Notes under the pieces: generated by a model
What the model was told of the DNA's origin: nothing
What the model saw: the letters and a program-made list of their open reading frames with translations, nothing else
Database searches by the model: none
Part shown: piece by piece, positions 1 to 9,486 of the stretch
Layout: the number at the start of each line of letters is the position of its first letter
Numbering within the stretch: the first letter of the stretch is position 1
Made by a program: the position numbers and the translations under genes
Assembly (NCBI GenBank): GCA_965230195.1
Contig: OZ245997.1
Location: forward strand, 3,906,001-3,970,000
Origin: Putridiphycobacter sp965230195
GTDB lineage: Bacteria; Bacteroidota; Bacteroidia; Flavobacteriales_D; Crocinitomicaceae
Reading direction: 5' to 3'
DNA: 64,000 nucleotides

Positions 1-1
1 T

Positions 2-151
2 GATGATAAAATGTTGGAGATATTGCGACAGTCAGATCTCAGACAACTATCAAAAAAAATAGCTCTTGAAAACATTCAGTTCGGAAGACTTAGAGATGAA
101 ATCCAGGAAATGGTTAATTCTGAATTCCGTAGGAGAAAGCCTAATGACTAA
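2..151 (+). CDS. C-terminal end of an unidentified gene (cut by window edge)
   Basis: The window opens inside a plus-strand reading frame that runs 49 codons to a TAA at 149-151. The visible residues are charged and probably helical, including a stretch reading RLRDEIQEMVNSEF, and the protein ends in RRRKPND. No domain can be recognised from this fragment. The next gene starts 41 bp downstream on the same strand, so the two could be cotranscribed. That this is coding at all rests only on the open frame and the amino-acid composition. Confidence 0.5.
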   Translation, partial: DDKMLEILRQSDLRQLSKKIALENIQFGRLRDEIQEMVNSEFRRRKPND

Positions 152-192
152 AATATCAGACAACCCTTTCCGGATGTGGTTGTATATAGAAT

Positions 193-849
193 ATGAAAAA
201 TATCTCCATCCTCATCTCCTTCTTTATATGTTCACTAATTGGACACAGTCAGGTTATTCTAAAAACCAGACCCGTACAAGTTGCATTATCTCACAACCCC
301 GTATTAATCATTGAAACGCCGCTTTCAAAACAATTCTCCTTTGAGGCTGACCTTAAATATCAACACCGAAAATGGCAGAAAAATGGTGGTGAATGGGACT
401 TTGGAAGACTTCACAATAGTGATGGATACAGGATAAGTGTTGGGACCAAATACTACTTTAAAACGAAAACATATAAGTCTTCACAATCTGATGAGCCAAT
501 AGCGCCTTTTGGCTTATATGTTGGCGGATATTTCTCACATGGTTACATCAAAACCTATGCAATAGAAAATTACACATTCAGAAGAGCCTATCTCTTTACT
601 GAAACTTTGGAAGAACTCTATTTTGGATGTAATTTCAGGTTTGGCTATCAGTTGTCAATTGCTGACCGCCTTGCACTTGACATATATGGTGGTTTTACTC
701 AAAAAATATACTCACGACTGGACTCAAAAATAATTGAAAGCATTGAACCGGATGAGATCAATACCACAAGCACGAAATTGGACAGTCGTTATGGTTATTT
801 TATGCCTCATTTTGCCTTTTGCTTTGGGTACCAGCTAAAAAAAAGTTAA
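193..849 (+). CDS. Putative outer-membrane beta-barrel protein
   Basis: The 218-residue product starts with a signal peptide of about 20 residues (hydrophobic core then GHSQ). The rest shows the alternating aromatic and polar pattern of outer-membrane strands, with several glycine-aromatic turns (VGGYFSHGY, GCNFRFGYQL, DIYGGFTQKIY) and a final strand ending FCFGYQLKKS. It resembles the small barrel proteins common in Bacteroidetes; the ligand or role cannot be told. It converges on the minus-strand gene at 846-2396, and the two stop codons overlap by 4 bp. Confidence 0.7.
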   Translation: MKNISILISFFICSLIGHSQVILKTRPVQVALSHNPVLIIETPLSKQFSFEADLKYQHRKWQKNGGEWDFGRLHNSDGYRISVGTKYYFKTKTYKSSQSDEPIAPFGLYVGGYFSHGYIKTYAIENYTFRRAYLFTETLEELYFGCNFRFGYQLSIADRLALDIYGGFTQKIYSRLDSKIIESIEPDEINTTSTKLDSRYGYFMPHFAFCFGYQLKKS

Positions 850-2396
850 AAACGATACCCTTTCCCCTCTTCCAGCCTACGCCTGATTATTGTTTCAATT
901 GGCAGGTCATCAATTTTGCTCTCCAACCAGGATAAGAGGTCAAGATACAAAAAAGGTCGCCTTTCATATTTATTATTAAAAATACGTTCAAGCGCATTTT
1001 TGAGCGTCTTAAAATTATCTCTTAAATCAGCACGATTCATAAATACGGAATGTTTTAAAAACTTTAATATCTCTGTCTGAACCTGTTGTAAATCTTTAAT
1101 TTTTAACAAATAGCGGTAAGTTGAGCGGATTTGATAATCTATCAAATCATCATTACCTAATTCATAATGGGCTATCAAGCTCAATATCCGAGCAAAGCTT
1201 TGAACATCCTCTCTCAGGTTAGTCATTTTATCATTAATGATTCTGTTCAAATAATCAATACAGCCCTTGAAATCGGCTGCACCGAATTTCATGCAAGCCA
1301 TCTTGTAGTAAAACACCAATTTCCGGTGATCATCTATATAAGGTTCATAAGCCTTAATCTGGTTATCCAACTCATCAAGATAAGCTATTCCTTTTGTAAA
1401 TTCTGCTCTTAAAAAATACTGATTTATTCTTGCAGTTTCAACATATAAAAAAGCCAGAATTTTATTCTTTTGAGAAAACACTGACTCATGTGCACTGACA
1501 AAATCTTTTAGTTTTTTAAAATATACCGTAAAGCGTTTATTATCATAACAAAAAAACAGTGCTGAAATGATATTATGTAAACCCTTCATATACAAGTCAG
1601 GCGAAATACTTTTAAATTGAGGCCTTTCTTCAAAAATACCTATCCAATACCTTGAATAACGGTAACACTGTTCAAAATTCTGAACAATATAATTGTACCA
1701 GACATAGGATTGATAGCGATAAACCTCTCCATAAAACCCAAGCTCTCCTGTTCCTTCAGGTAAACCACTTTTAAAGAAAAACTTAACCTGTTCAAAATCC
1801 CTGCTGTTTCGTACATGGCCAATTTTTAAATACAACCCATACAATTGAAGTGAAAAATCAGACCATTTACTTTCCAGATTTAATGCATTTCTGGTTTGTC
1901 CGGTCATTTTTGTCAACTCATCCGATCTTGATTCATGACTACGGGTAATATATTGTGATTCAATCAGCTTTTCAAATTCAAGAATCTCTAGTAACAATGC
2001 CAGTTTATCTAGTGACCGGGCAATTAATCTAACCTTAGCTAATTGGGCTAAACTTTGAAGAAAAAGCCCTTTTCGGTACAATACCTTTGCAAAATCTACA
2101 ATTTCCCTGATATGAATATCTTCCTCTTTTCTGTTTAACAATCGTAGGCTAACCAGAAGTTGATCATACAAATGCGCTTTTAAGTTTGACAATTGAGGTT
2201 TAGTAATATGAGGTAATTTTTTTAGCAATCTGTCTTCGTTATATGACTCCTGGCTGTCCAATGCCTTAAACAATGCCAAAAACTTCATTTCCTTATCACC
2301 TGAAGCCCGGTTAGCATACAAAGTAAAATGACGTTTCTCTGATTTACTCAGTGACTTAATCAATATAAAAAGCTGATTTGTAAGTTGTTTAGACAT
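846..2396 (-). CDS. Helical-repeat protein of unknown function
   Basis: The 516-residue product has no signal peptide and begins with LIKSLSKSEKRHFTLYA, an N-terminal signature I associate with conserved Bacteroidetes proteins of unknown function. The remainder is leucine- and tyrosine-rich paired helices (YRYSRYWIGIF, YIDDHRKLVFYYKMACMKF), consistent with TPR-like repeats from about residue 80 to 500. A scaffold or sensory role is possible but is inference. It stands alone on the minus strand, divergent from the leucine operon and overlapping the end of the barrel gene. Confidence 0.6.
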   Translation of the reverse strand: MSKQLTNQLFILIKSLSKSEKRHFTLYANRASGDKEMKFLALFKALDSQESYNEDRLLKKLPHITKPQLSNLKAHLYDQLLVSLRLLNRKEEDIHIREIVDFAKVLYRKGLFLQSLAQLAKVRLIARSLDKLALLLEILEFEKLIESQYITRSHESRSDELTKMTGQTRNALNLESKWSDFSLQLYGLYLKIGHVRNSRDFEQVKFFFKSGLPEGTGELGFYGEVYRYQSYVWYNYIVQNFEQCYRYSRYWIGIFEERPQFKSISPDLYMKGLHNIISALFFCYDNKRFTVYFKKLKDFVSAHESVFSQKNKILAFLYVETARINQYFLRAEFTKGIAYLDELDNQIKAYEPYIDDHRKLVFYYKMACMKFGAADFKGCIDYLNRIINDKMTNLREDVQSFARILSLIAHYELGNDDLIDYQIRSTYRYLLKIKDLQQVQTEILKFLKHSVFMNRADLRDNFKTLKNALERIFNNKYERRPFLYLDLLSWLESKIDDLPIETIIRRRLEEGKGYRF

Positions 2397-2499
2397 TGGA
2401 AATATAATTACATCAAAACACTGGTTATTACTAACTTAATCAAAAATAAACAATAGTTTAACATCCCATTTTTTAAAAAAATTGGAAGCGTTTAACCCG

Positions 2500-2507
2500 C
2501 TAATTTG
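2500..2507 (+). promoter_or_regulatory. -7 promoter element of the leucine operon
   Basis: CTAATTTG lies about 37 bp before the leuA ATG and matches TTTG of the Bacteroidetes -7 element. TTGG at 2482-2485 could serve as an upstream element, though the spacing is short. A weak inverted repeat (TATTCG at 2513-2518, CGAATA at 2530-2535) sits in the short leader. There is no room for a leader-peptide attenuator. Confidence 0.4.
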
Positions 2508-2543
2508 TTCAATATTCGTGAACATAAATCGAATAACCAAACA

Positions 2544-3695
2544 ATGGACTCAAAAAACATCCAGATTTTTGATACGACTTTGCGGGATGGTGAACAAGTG
2601 CCCGGATGCAAACTATCGCTATATGAAAAAATAGAAATTGCTGACTTACTTGAGCTGTTAAACGTTGATGTTATTGAAGCTGGTTTCCCTATATCCAGCC
2701 CTGAAGACTTTAAATCGGTACAGGAAATTGCTGACCGTATTAAAAGTATAACTATTTGTGCACTAACAAGAGCAAATGAAAAGGATATTGATGCTGCAGC
2801 TTCAGCACTTAAACGTGCTTACAATAGTAGAATTCATACTGGAATCGGCACCTCAGAATTCCATATTAAACATAAATTTAAGTCAAACCGAAAAGACATT
2901 ATTGAACGTGCTGTTAAAACAGTTAAATATGCCAGGAATTTATGCGCTGAGGTTGAATTTTATGCTGAAGACGCAGGAAGAACTGACAATGAGTATTTGG
3001 CAGAAGTGGTTGAAAATGTTATTTCAGCTGGTGCTTCAATAATCAATATACCCGATACCACTGGCTATTGTCTGCCTGCTATGTATGGCGAAAAGATCAA
3101 ATACCTGATGGAAAATGTATCTAATATTGATCAGGCTGTTTTATCAACCCATTGTCACAATGACCTTGGACTCGCCACTGCGAATAGTATTGAAGGAATA
3201 ATCAATGGGGCAAGACAGGTTGAATGTACCATTAATGGTATTGGAGAACGGGCCGGCAATGCCAGTCTGGAGGAGGTCGCAATGATCCTTAATCAGCATC
3301 AAAGCCTTGATTTCAATCACAATATCAATGTATCACACCTGACCAGAATCAGCAAAAAAGTTGAACAACTAATGGGAATGCCTGTACAACCTAACAAGGC
3401 AATTGTGGGTTCTAACGCCTTTGCTCACTCTTCGGGTATACATCAGGATGGTCTTTTAAAGGATAAAAGTACCTATGAAATTATTAATCCTGAAGATGTT
3501 GGTGCGGAGGATACCCAAATTATTCTGACTGCCAGAAGCGGAAGAGCTGCATTAGCTTACAGGGCTGAAAAGCTGGGCTACCAGATTTCTTCTCAGCAAA
3601 TTGATCAAACCTATCAGGACTTTATTCAACTGGCTGACAAACAAAAAAACATTAATGATAACGATTTAATTAATCTTTTTAAATCTAACGCATGA
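2544..3695 (+). CDS. leuA: 2-isopropylmalate synthase, short form
   Basis: Catalyses condensation of 2-ketoisovalerate with acetyl-CoA, the committed step of leucine synthesis. The ATG at 2544 is chosen because the family motif DTTLRDGEQ falls at residues 10-18; the upstream in-frame TTG lies inside the promoter. The metal and substrate motif HCHND is at 203-207, followed by the ERAGN loop and HSSGIHQDG. At 383 residues it covers the TIM barrel and linker only and lacks the C-terminal LeuA dimer domain of about 130 residues that binds leucine in the classical enzyme. A homocitrate or citramalate synthase is unlikely given leuC, leuD and leuB directly behind it. Its stop overlaps the leuC start by 4 bp. 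Confidence 0.93.
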   Translation: MDSKNIQIFDTTLRDGEQVPGCKLSLYEKIEIADLLELLNVDVIEAGFPISSPEDFKSVQEIADRIKSITICALTRANEKDIDAAASALKRAYNSRIHTGIGTSEFHIKHKFKSNRKDIIERAVKTVKYARNLCAEVEFYAEDAGRTDNEYLAEVVENVISAGASIINIPDTTGYCLPAMYGEKIKYLMENVSNIDQAVLSTHCHNDLGLATANSIEGIINGARQVECTINGIGERAGNASLEEVAMILNQHQSLDFNHNINVSHLTRISKKVEQLMGMPVQPNKAIVGSNAFAHSSGIHQDGLLKDKSTYEIINPEDVGAEDTQIILTARSGRAALAYRAEKLGYQISSQQIDQTYQDFIQLADKQKNINDNDLINLFKSNA

Positions 3696-5065
3696 GCTTA
3701 ACCATATTTGACAAAATCTGGAACTCAAGACAGGTTTCTCAAATCTCTCCTGAGCTGGATGTTCTGTACATTGACAAGCATTTTATTCATGAGGTAACCA
3801 GCCCTCAGGCCTTCAGTGAACTGGAACAAAAAGGACTTGATGTTTTCAGAACTTCACAAACTATTGCCACTGTTGATCATAACATACCTACAAAGAAGCA
3901 ACATCTTCCGATTAAAGATACCTTATCAAGATTACAGGTTAAAACTTTAGAAAACAATTGTACCAAACATGGCATCCGCTATTATGGCATTGGACACAAA
4001 AACAATGGCATTGTCCATGTAATTGGTCCCGAACTGGGATTAACCATACCGGGAATAACCATTGTATGTGGCGATAGCCATACCAGTACTCATGGTGCTT
4101 TTGGTTGCATAGCCTTTGGAATAGGAACAACACAGGTTCAACAGGTTTTTGCTGCACAATCAGTAATCATGTCCAGACCCAAAACAATGGGAATTGAAGT
4201 TGTTGGTCAGTTAAATCCCAATGTATCGGCAAAAGATCTTATTCTTTACATTATCAATCATATTGGCGCTAATGGCGGCTCAGGTTACTTTGTAGAATAT
4301 TTTGGTAAAGCCATTTCGGCCCTGAGCATGGAAGAACGAATGACCATATGTAATATGAGCATTGAGATGGGTGCACGCGGAGGGCTCGTTGGCCCGGACC
4401 AGGTAACATTTGACTATTTAAAAGATAAACCTAATTTACCAAAAGGTGATGCATTTCAAACACTATGTAAACAATGGGAAGCGCTTAACACCGACAAAGA
4501 TGCCACATACGATAAAAAAGTAATCATTCAGGCCAATTTGATAGAACCAATGATCACCTATGGCACAAGCCCTGACCAGAGTATTCCGGTAACCGGGACC
4601 ATTAAAAATAAAGCTTCAGAAGCCGAAGCCCTGAAATACATGAAGTTCAAGGCCGGACAGGAATTATTGGACACTGCTGTAAACTATGTTTTTATTGGAA
4701 GTTGTACAAACAGCAGGATTGAAGATTTGCGACAGGCCGCCCGGGTAATTGAGGGCAAAACAAAAGCCGATAAGGTAAACATGTGGGTTGTTCCCGGATC
4801 ACAAAACGTAGCCCGTCAGGCCGAAACCGAAGGATTAGTTGATATTTTTAAAGCTTTTGGTGCAGAGTTCAGATCCCCTGGCTGTTCGGCATGTTTAGCC
4901 ATGAATGACGATAAAATACCAGCCGGAGCACTTTGCATATCTACCTCAAACCGAAACTTTGAAGGACGACAGGGAAAGGGCGCAAGAACACTGTTAGCCA
5001 GCCCTGCAACAGCAGCGGCAGCAGCCATAAACGGAAAAATTACTGACCCCAGACAATACTTATAA
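3692..5065 (+). CDS. leuC: 3-isopropylmalate dehydratase large subunit
   Basis: Large subunit of isopropylmalate isomerase, an aconitase-family enzyme that uses a [4Fe-4S] cluster and works with LeuD. The 457 residues match the usual length. The three cluster cysteines are visible as C338 in GSCTNSR and C398 and C401 in GCSACLAMN. The substrate motif GDSHTSTHGAFG is near residue 130. The ATG overlaps the leuA stop (ATGA), pointing to translational coupling, and leuD follows after 2 bp. Confidence 0.96.
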   Translation: MSLTIFDKIWNSRQVSQISPELDVLYIDKHFIHEVTSPQAFSELEQKGLDVFRTSQTIATVDHNIPTKKQHLPIKDTLSRLQVKTLENNCTKHGIRYYGIGHKNNGIVHVIGPELGLTIPGITIVCGDSHTSTHGAFGCIAFGIGTTQVQQVFAAQSVIMSRPKTMGIEVVGQLNPNVSAKDLILYIINHIGANGGSGYFVEYFGKAISALSMEERMTICNMSIEMGARGGLVGPDQVTFDYLKDKPNLPKGDAFQTLCKQWEALNTDKDATYDKKVIIQANLIEPMITYGTSPDQSIPVTGTIKNKASEAEALKYMKFKAGQELLDTAVNYVFIGSCTNSRIEDLRQAARVIEGKTKADKVNMWVVPGSQNVARQAETEGLVDIFKAFGAEFRSPGCSACLAMNDDKIPAGALCISTSNRNFEGRQGKGARTLLASPATAAAAAINGKITDPRQYL

Positions 5066-5067
5066 CT

Positions 5068-5646
5068 ATGCAGGCAATTAATCATATCAATTCAACAGCT
5101 ATCCCCTTACCTATACAGGACGTCGACACAGATCAGATAATTCCCGCAAGGTTTTTAAAAGAAATTAATAAGGACAACTACGCCGATTGTCTTTTTGCTG
5201 ACTGGCGTTTTAAAAATAACAAACCAGTCCAGGATTTTTGGTTAAACAGGGAGTTTAAGGGTAATATTCTGGTCACCACCACAAATTTTGGCTGTGGTTC
5301 ATCCCGTGAACATGCTGCATGGGCTCTACGGGATTTTGGAATTCAGGTTATTATTGCTGTTAGTTTTGCTGACATCTTTAAAAATAACGCCTTGAATAAT
5401 GGTATTATCCCCATTGAACTGGACCACTCGTTAATTAATCAAATAATTGATAATGTCACTGACCAGCCTGAACTTAGGATTGAAGTCAGATTGGACGAAC
5501 AAACTGTTACATTGCCGGATATGGGTAAGTACCAGTTTGAAATTAATCCCTTTAAAAAGAAATGCATTCTTGAAGGCATTGACGAAATAGATTTTCTGGT
5601 CAATATGAGACCTGAAATTGAAACTTTTGAAAGCACATTGAAATGA
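5068..5646 (+). CDS. leuD: 3-isopropylmalate dehydratase small subunit
   Basis: Small swivelling-domain partner of LeuC. The 192 residues carry the family motifs DVDTDQIIPARFL near residue 13 and NFGCGSSREHAAWAL near residue 73, which line the active site. It lies 2 bp after leuC and its stop overlaps the leuB start (ATGA), so it is the third cistron of a coupled leuA-C-D-B operon. Confidence 0.96.
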   Translation: MQAINHINSTAIPLPIQDVDTDQIIPARFLKEINKDNYADCLFADWRFKNNKPVQDFWLNREFKGNILVTTTNFGCGSSREHAAWALRDFGIQVIIAVSFADIFKNNALNNGIIPIELDHSLINQIIDNVTDQPELRIEVRLDEQTVTLPDMGKYQFEINPFKKKCILEGIDEIDFLVNMRPEIETFESTLK

Positions 5647-6752
5647 AAACACATTCTGTTACAATTTTAAGAGGTGATGGTATTGGACCTGAAATTATTG
5701 AACAAGCAGTAAAAGTATTAGAAGCTTGTTCAGAAATGTACCATTTTAATCTATCACTTGATTACCAATTAATAGGTGCAATATCTATTGAAGAAAATGG
5801 CGAAGCTATTACTGATCAGGCTTTGACAGCCTGCATGAATTCGGACGGTATTTTATTGGGAGCCATTGGTGATCCAAAATATGATAATGATCCAACATTA
5901 AAAGTGAGGCCAGAACAAGGTCTGCTAAAACTAAGGCAATCTTTAGGATTATTTGCCAATATCCGTCCTGTTCAAATCTATCCGGAACTATTAGAACAAT
6001 CTCCTTTAAAAGCTAAAATAATTCAGGGGACAAATATTGTTATTTATAGGGAATTAACCGGTGGTATTTATTTTGGAGAAAAGAAATCTGACGAAAATAA
6101 CGCCTCTGACCTTTGTGTTTATTCTAAATCAGAAATCGAAAGAATTGCCCATCTGGCGTTTAAGGCTGCACAAAAAAGAAAAGGGAAACTCTGTTTGGTT
6201 GATAAAGCCAATGTTATGGAAACATCAAGGTTATGGAGAAGTACAGTGCAAGCACTGGCAACCGATTACCCGGATGTATCTATAAATTATATGTTTGTTG
6301 ATAATGCAGCTATGCAACTTGTCCTGAACCCCAAGCAATTTGATGTTATACTTACTGAAAACATGTTTGGAGATATTTTATCTGATCTGGCCAGTGTCAT
6401 CCCTGGTTCGTTAGGCCTGTTACCTTCAGCATCCACAGGACAAAAAACAGCGCTGTTTGAACCATGTCATGGCTCATATCCTCAGGCAAAAGGGTTAGAT
6501 AAAGCCAATCCGCTGGCTACTATTCTGTCAGCTGCATTATTACTGGAACACCTTGGTGAAACTGAGGCTTCACAACAAATCGAGGAAGCAGTGGCATGGT
6601 GTATCAGAGAAAAATTAAGTACTGAAGATGTCAATCCCGTCAACCCCATTAGTTGTTCAATGGTGGGAGATTTGATTGCACTGTATATCAGAAAAGAGGG
6701 AGAAGTTGACATTAACACCAAAGCTATAAACCGGGAAACATTTTACATATAA
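5643..6752 (+). CDS. leuB: 3-isopropylmalate dehydrogenase
   Basis: NAD-dependent oxidative decarboxylase giving 2-ketoisocaproate. The 369-residue protein shows GDGIGPEI at residues 10-17, RELTGGIYFG in the middle, DKANVMETSRLWR, and NMFGDILSDLAS for metal and substrate binding. The coenzyme loop reads EPCHGSYPQAKG, with Cys where many homologues have Val or Ile. Last gene of the leucine operon. The final aminotransferase step is not encoded next to it. Confidence 0.95.
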   Translation: MKTHSVTILRGDGIGPEIIEQAVKVLEACSEMYHFNLSLDYQLIGAISIEENGEAITDQALTACMNSDGILLGAIGDPKYDNDPTLKVRPEQGLLKLRQSLGLFANIRPVQIYPELLEQSPLKAKIIQGTNIVIYRELTGGIYFGEKKSDENNASDLCVYSKSEIERIAHLAFKAAQKRKGKLCLVDKANVMETSRLWRSTVQALATDYPDVSINYMFVDNAAMQLVLNPKQFDVILTENMFGDILSDLASVIPGSLGLLPSASTGQKTALFEPCHGSYPQAKGLDKANPLATILSAALLLEHLGETEASQQIEEAVAWCIREKLSTEDVNPVNPISCSMVGDLIALYIRKEGEVDINTKAINRETFYI

Positions 6753-6820
6753 ATTAATACGGCATCATTCTTTAAGACTTTTTATGAAATAGCGATCAGA
6801 TTATTCGATAGTTTTGAAGC

Positions 6821-7960
6821 ATGCTAAAGACGTTAATTATAAGCTATGCAATTGTTCTAAGCTTTTCCATTATAGGTCAGGAAAAGGACAATAAAGTTAT
6901 TTTATCTGTTTCTCCGGCTGTTGATCAATCAGATAGTTTGAATAATGAAATCATTACTTTACTAAGGTTATTCTTAAATACCAAAAACGAATCCTATAGT
7001 GAAAATGATTACTGGATTAAATCTGACTTCCAAAAATACACATATCCGTACCTTGATATTTTTAAAATAGAAGGTGGTAAATATGGCCCAAACCATTATC
7101 AACCTGCTTTGATGGAGATTCTCAACACAGAATCTGAAAATCAAAGAATTATTAAACTGGCTTTTATCGGACATCATGCCGAGACCAACGAAAATACCAT
7201 TCGTATTATTTACAATATAATGGTTGAAAAAACAGGCAATAATCTGCACCTAAAAAGGGTAACCGATTATAAAACCCGGAAATGGACGACAATAGAAAAA
7301 GGCAGTATTACTTATAAAATTTCGGACCGAAAAAGTATAAATACTATCGAGATAAACCAACAAATTGAAGCCATTAATAAGCTATGTAGTTTCTTTGATA
7401 CCGAGGCCATTCCTATATATTATTACTCCTGTATCAATCCTGTTGAACTCTTCCAAATTAAAGGATTTGATTACCATCCGGGAATGTATATTGACACCAT
7501 TGGTGGAATGATTGATTTTGGTAACAATGTATACTCGGGTAACAATTCTGAAATCTATACCCACGAAATTGTACATATTTACACTAAAAAAGTATTTCCG
7601 GGTATGAATGCCCTATTTGATGAAGGCATTGCCACAATTATAGGAGGAAGTGGAAAAAGTGATTACAAATGGCATAAGCAGAATTTAAAGGGTTACCTGA
7701 ACGAACATAAAATTGACTTCCTCGACTTTACCCAACCCTATAAACGGTTCGATATAAATGGAAAAACCTCCGTAGCCTACATGACTGGTGCACTTATTTG
7801 TGAGCGAACACTCAGAGTTTACGGTCCCGAAAAATTATTCACACTTTTTAAAAATAAATCGGACCTTTGGTTAGCGCTTAAAACTGTCGGCTTAACGCAG
7901 GAGAATTTTAGCTCAGAACTAAAAAAAGAAGCTTTTTTAGTTCCTTTTTTGCCGTATTAG
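6821..7960 (+). CDS. Secreted putative gluzincin metallopeptidase
   Basis: The 379-residue protein begins with a signal peptide (about 19 residues, ending SIIGQ). HEIVH at residues 248-252 is an HExxH zinc site, and DEGIA at 267-271 supplies a glutamate at 268, the third ligand expected for gluzincins such as the peptidase MA-like group. The stretch before it resembles no domain I can name. It is probably periplasmic or surface-exposed; the substrate is unknown. It stands 68 bp after leuB with no clear shared role. Activity is inferred from the zinc motif alone. Confidence 0.6.
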   Translation: MLKTLIISYAIVLSFSIIGQEKDNKVILSVSPAVDQSDSLNNEIITLLRLFLNTKNESYSENDYWIKSDFQKYTYPYLDIFKIEGGKYGPNHYQPALMEILNTESENQRIIKLAFIGHHAETNENTIRIIYNIMVEKTGNNLHLKRVTDYKTRKWTTIEKGSITYKISDRKSINTIEINQQIEAINKLCSFFDTEAIPIYYYSCINPVELFQIKGFDYHPGMYIDTIGGMIDFGNNVYSGNNSEIYTHEIVHIYTKKVFPGMNALFDEGIATIIGGSGKSDYKWHKQNLKGYLNEHKIDFLDFTQPYKRFDINGKTSVAYMTGALICERTLRVYGPEKLFTLFKNKSDLWLALKTVGLTQENFSSELKKEAFLVPFLPY

Positions 7961-8056
7961 TTACCCAACATCACCAAGCTCAAACTAAAAAAAACAATTT
8001 TATTAGCTGATTTTTTAATTCATAAGTATATTTATAACAGATTATTAATTCAACCT

Positions 8057-8578
8057 ATGAAACAGTCAGTAAAAAAAATTATTGTAGCGTTTACAGTTAT
8101 CCCCTTTATTTTTGCCTGTAATTCCCAAACAAATGAATCACACGACCATACAGATGAGTCGCATGCACATCACCATGACGAAGGTCATGAGCACATCCAT
8201 GATGATAGTAGTGCAGATGATCATGATCATCAACATCATGAAGATCGGTCAGAAGTTACTTTAAACAATGGTGAAAAATGGAAGGCCAACCCTGAAACAA
8301 CTGAGGGTGTGCACAACATGTTACTCCTCATCAATAATCTTTCACAACCGGAGGAAAGTGAGTCGTACACAATACTTAAACTTAACCTGGAAAGTGAATA
8401 CGGCCAGATTTTCAAAAAATGTTCAATGACCGGAGAAGCACATGAACAATTACACAATTACCTTTTTCCTCTAAAGGCATTGTTCTCTGGTCTGGAATCT
8501 GAATTTTTATCTGATCAAAAGGCGGCTATGGAGCAGATCAGAACGCATATCAGAACTTATCCGGATTATTTTGAGTGA
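8057..8578 (+). CDS. Histidine-rich lipoprotein, probable metal binding
   Basis: Residues 1-20 form a lipoprotein signal with the lipid-accepting cysteine at 21 (FIFAC). Residues about 29-65 are densely packed with His, Asp and Glu (HAHHHDEGHEHIHDD and similar), typical of metal-binding linkers. The folded C-terminal half contains the motif CSMTGEAHEQLHNYL, which recalls small helical proteins with Cys, Met and His ligands. A role in handling copper, zinc or another metal in the periplasm is likely but not proven. The stop codon overlaps a GTG start of the next gene, so the two are probably coupled. Confidence 0.65.
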   Translation: MKQSVKKIIVAFTVIPFIFACNSQTNESHDHTDESHAHHHDEGHEHIHDDSSADDHDHQHHEDRSEVTLNNGEKWKANPETTEGVHNMLLLINNLSQPEESESYTILKLNLESEYGQIFKKCSMTGEAHEQLHNYLFPLKALFSGLESEFLSDQKAAMEQIRTHIRTYPDYFE

Positions 8579-9138
8579 TCCCCCACTCCATGAAATCCTT
8601 TATTGACAAACATTCAACCGGAAGAAAAGTTCTCATTCTTTTTATTCTGACAACTATAGTACATGGTACCATGTTGTTATTTACCATGCCTGAAGCCAAA
8701 GCTTTTTCTGAAGGACTGGAATTACTGGATTTGAAGCTTAACGGGTACAATCTGGAATATGTTCACGAACTTTTCAGTACCCTGGGGATACAAGGAAGAG
8801 ATCTCTACCTTTACCTTCAAATCCCCGTAGACATGTTTTACCCGGGAATGTTTGCCTTAACTTATTGTTTAATAATGGGGTATTTTTTGAAAAGAACGAA
8901 TAAGTTCGATACCCCATCCTTTTACTTATGCTATTTACCAATTATTGGTGGATTGACAGATTATGTTGAAAATTTTGGTTTTATTTCAATGTTGAAAACA
9001 TACCCTGATATCACGGAATCAACTGTTCGTTTTTTCAATACTTTTTCAATGATTAAGATGGTAACGGTTTCAATTTCCTTAATCATGATTGCATTATTAA
9101 TTATGATACTTGCCTTAAGAACAAGAGAGAAAAATTAA
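8575..9138 (+). CDS. Four-helix integral membrane protein
   Basis: The 187-residue product has hydrophobic segments near residues 18-36, 83-104, 115-135 and 155-180, so it is an inner-membrane protein. A GTG at 8575 overlaps the previous stop (GTGA); an ATG at 8590 is an alternative start five codons later. I do not recognise the family. Coupling to the His-rich lipoprotein suggests a shared function, possibly metal related. Confidence 0.6.
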   Translation: MIPHSMKSFIDKHSTGRKVLILFILTTIVHGTMLLFTMPEAKAFSEGLELLDLKLNGYNLEYVHELFSTLGIQGRDLYLYLQIPVDMFYPGMFALTYCLIMGYFLKRTNKFDTPSFYLCYLPIIGGLTDYVENFGFISMLKTYPDITESTVRFFNTFSMIKMVTVSISLIMIALLIMILALRTREKN

Positions 9139-9158
9139 ATAATTCGAAAAGACACTAA

Positions 9159-9485
9159 TTATTTTTTGCCTCTTAATGCAGCCTCAAATGATTGCCGGGC
9201 CCATTTTGCCAATTCAGATTTGCTATCAAGCACATCAGCAGGTACTTCCCAGTATGGCATCCCTTTCTTCTTTTCTTTATTGTAATATGGTTTCATGCCT
9301 TTCTCTTCAAATTGTTGTTTATTGTGATCATCAACTTTGAGCCTGAATACGTCCCCTCCTATCTTTCCAAACATTAATCCTTCATGAAACAAACCAACTC
9401 CACCAAACATTCGTTTAATCTCAACCTCCCCAAACTCTGATAACTGATCCATCACAAAATTTAAATAATCTTCACTAACTGCCAT
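9159..9485 (-). CDS. TfoX/Sxy N-terminal domain protein
   Basis: At 108 residues it covers just the TfoX N-terminal domain. The family pattern is visible: MDQLSEFGEVEIKRMFGGVGLFHEGLMFG split over residues 12-41, then FRLKVDD, then a YWEVP strand and a C-terminal helix. Stand-alone versions occur in many bacteria without competence systems, and their function is unclear. It follows the GNAT gene on the same strand with 1 bp between them, so they form a two-gene operon. Confidence 0.85.
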   Translation of the reverse strand: MAVSEDYLNFVMDQLSEFGEVEIKRMFGGVGLFHEGLMFGKIGGDVFRLKVDDHNKQQFEEKGMKPYYNKEKKKGMPYWEVPADVLDSKSELAKWARQSFEAALRGKK

Positions 9486-9486
9486 A

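Noticed and set aside
2505..2543. Upstream TTG starts for leuA and similarly for the genes at 14294, 14778, 31608, 42277 and 49697
   Set aside because: Each lies in promoter or repeat sequence, and the internal ATG fits the family start or the distance to a -7 element better.
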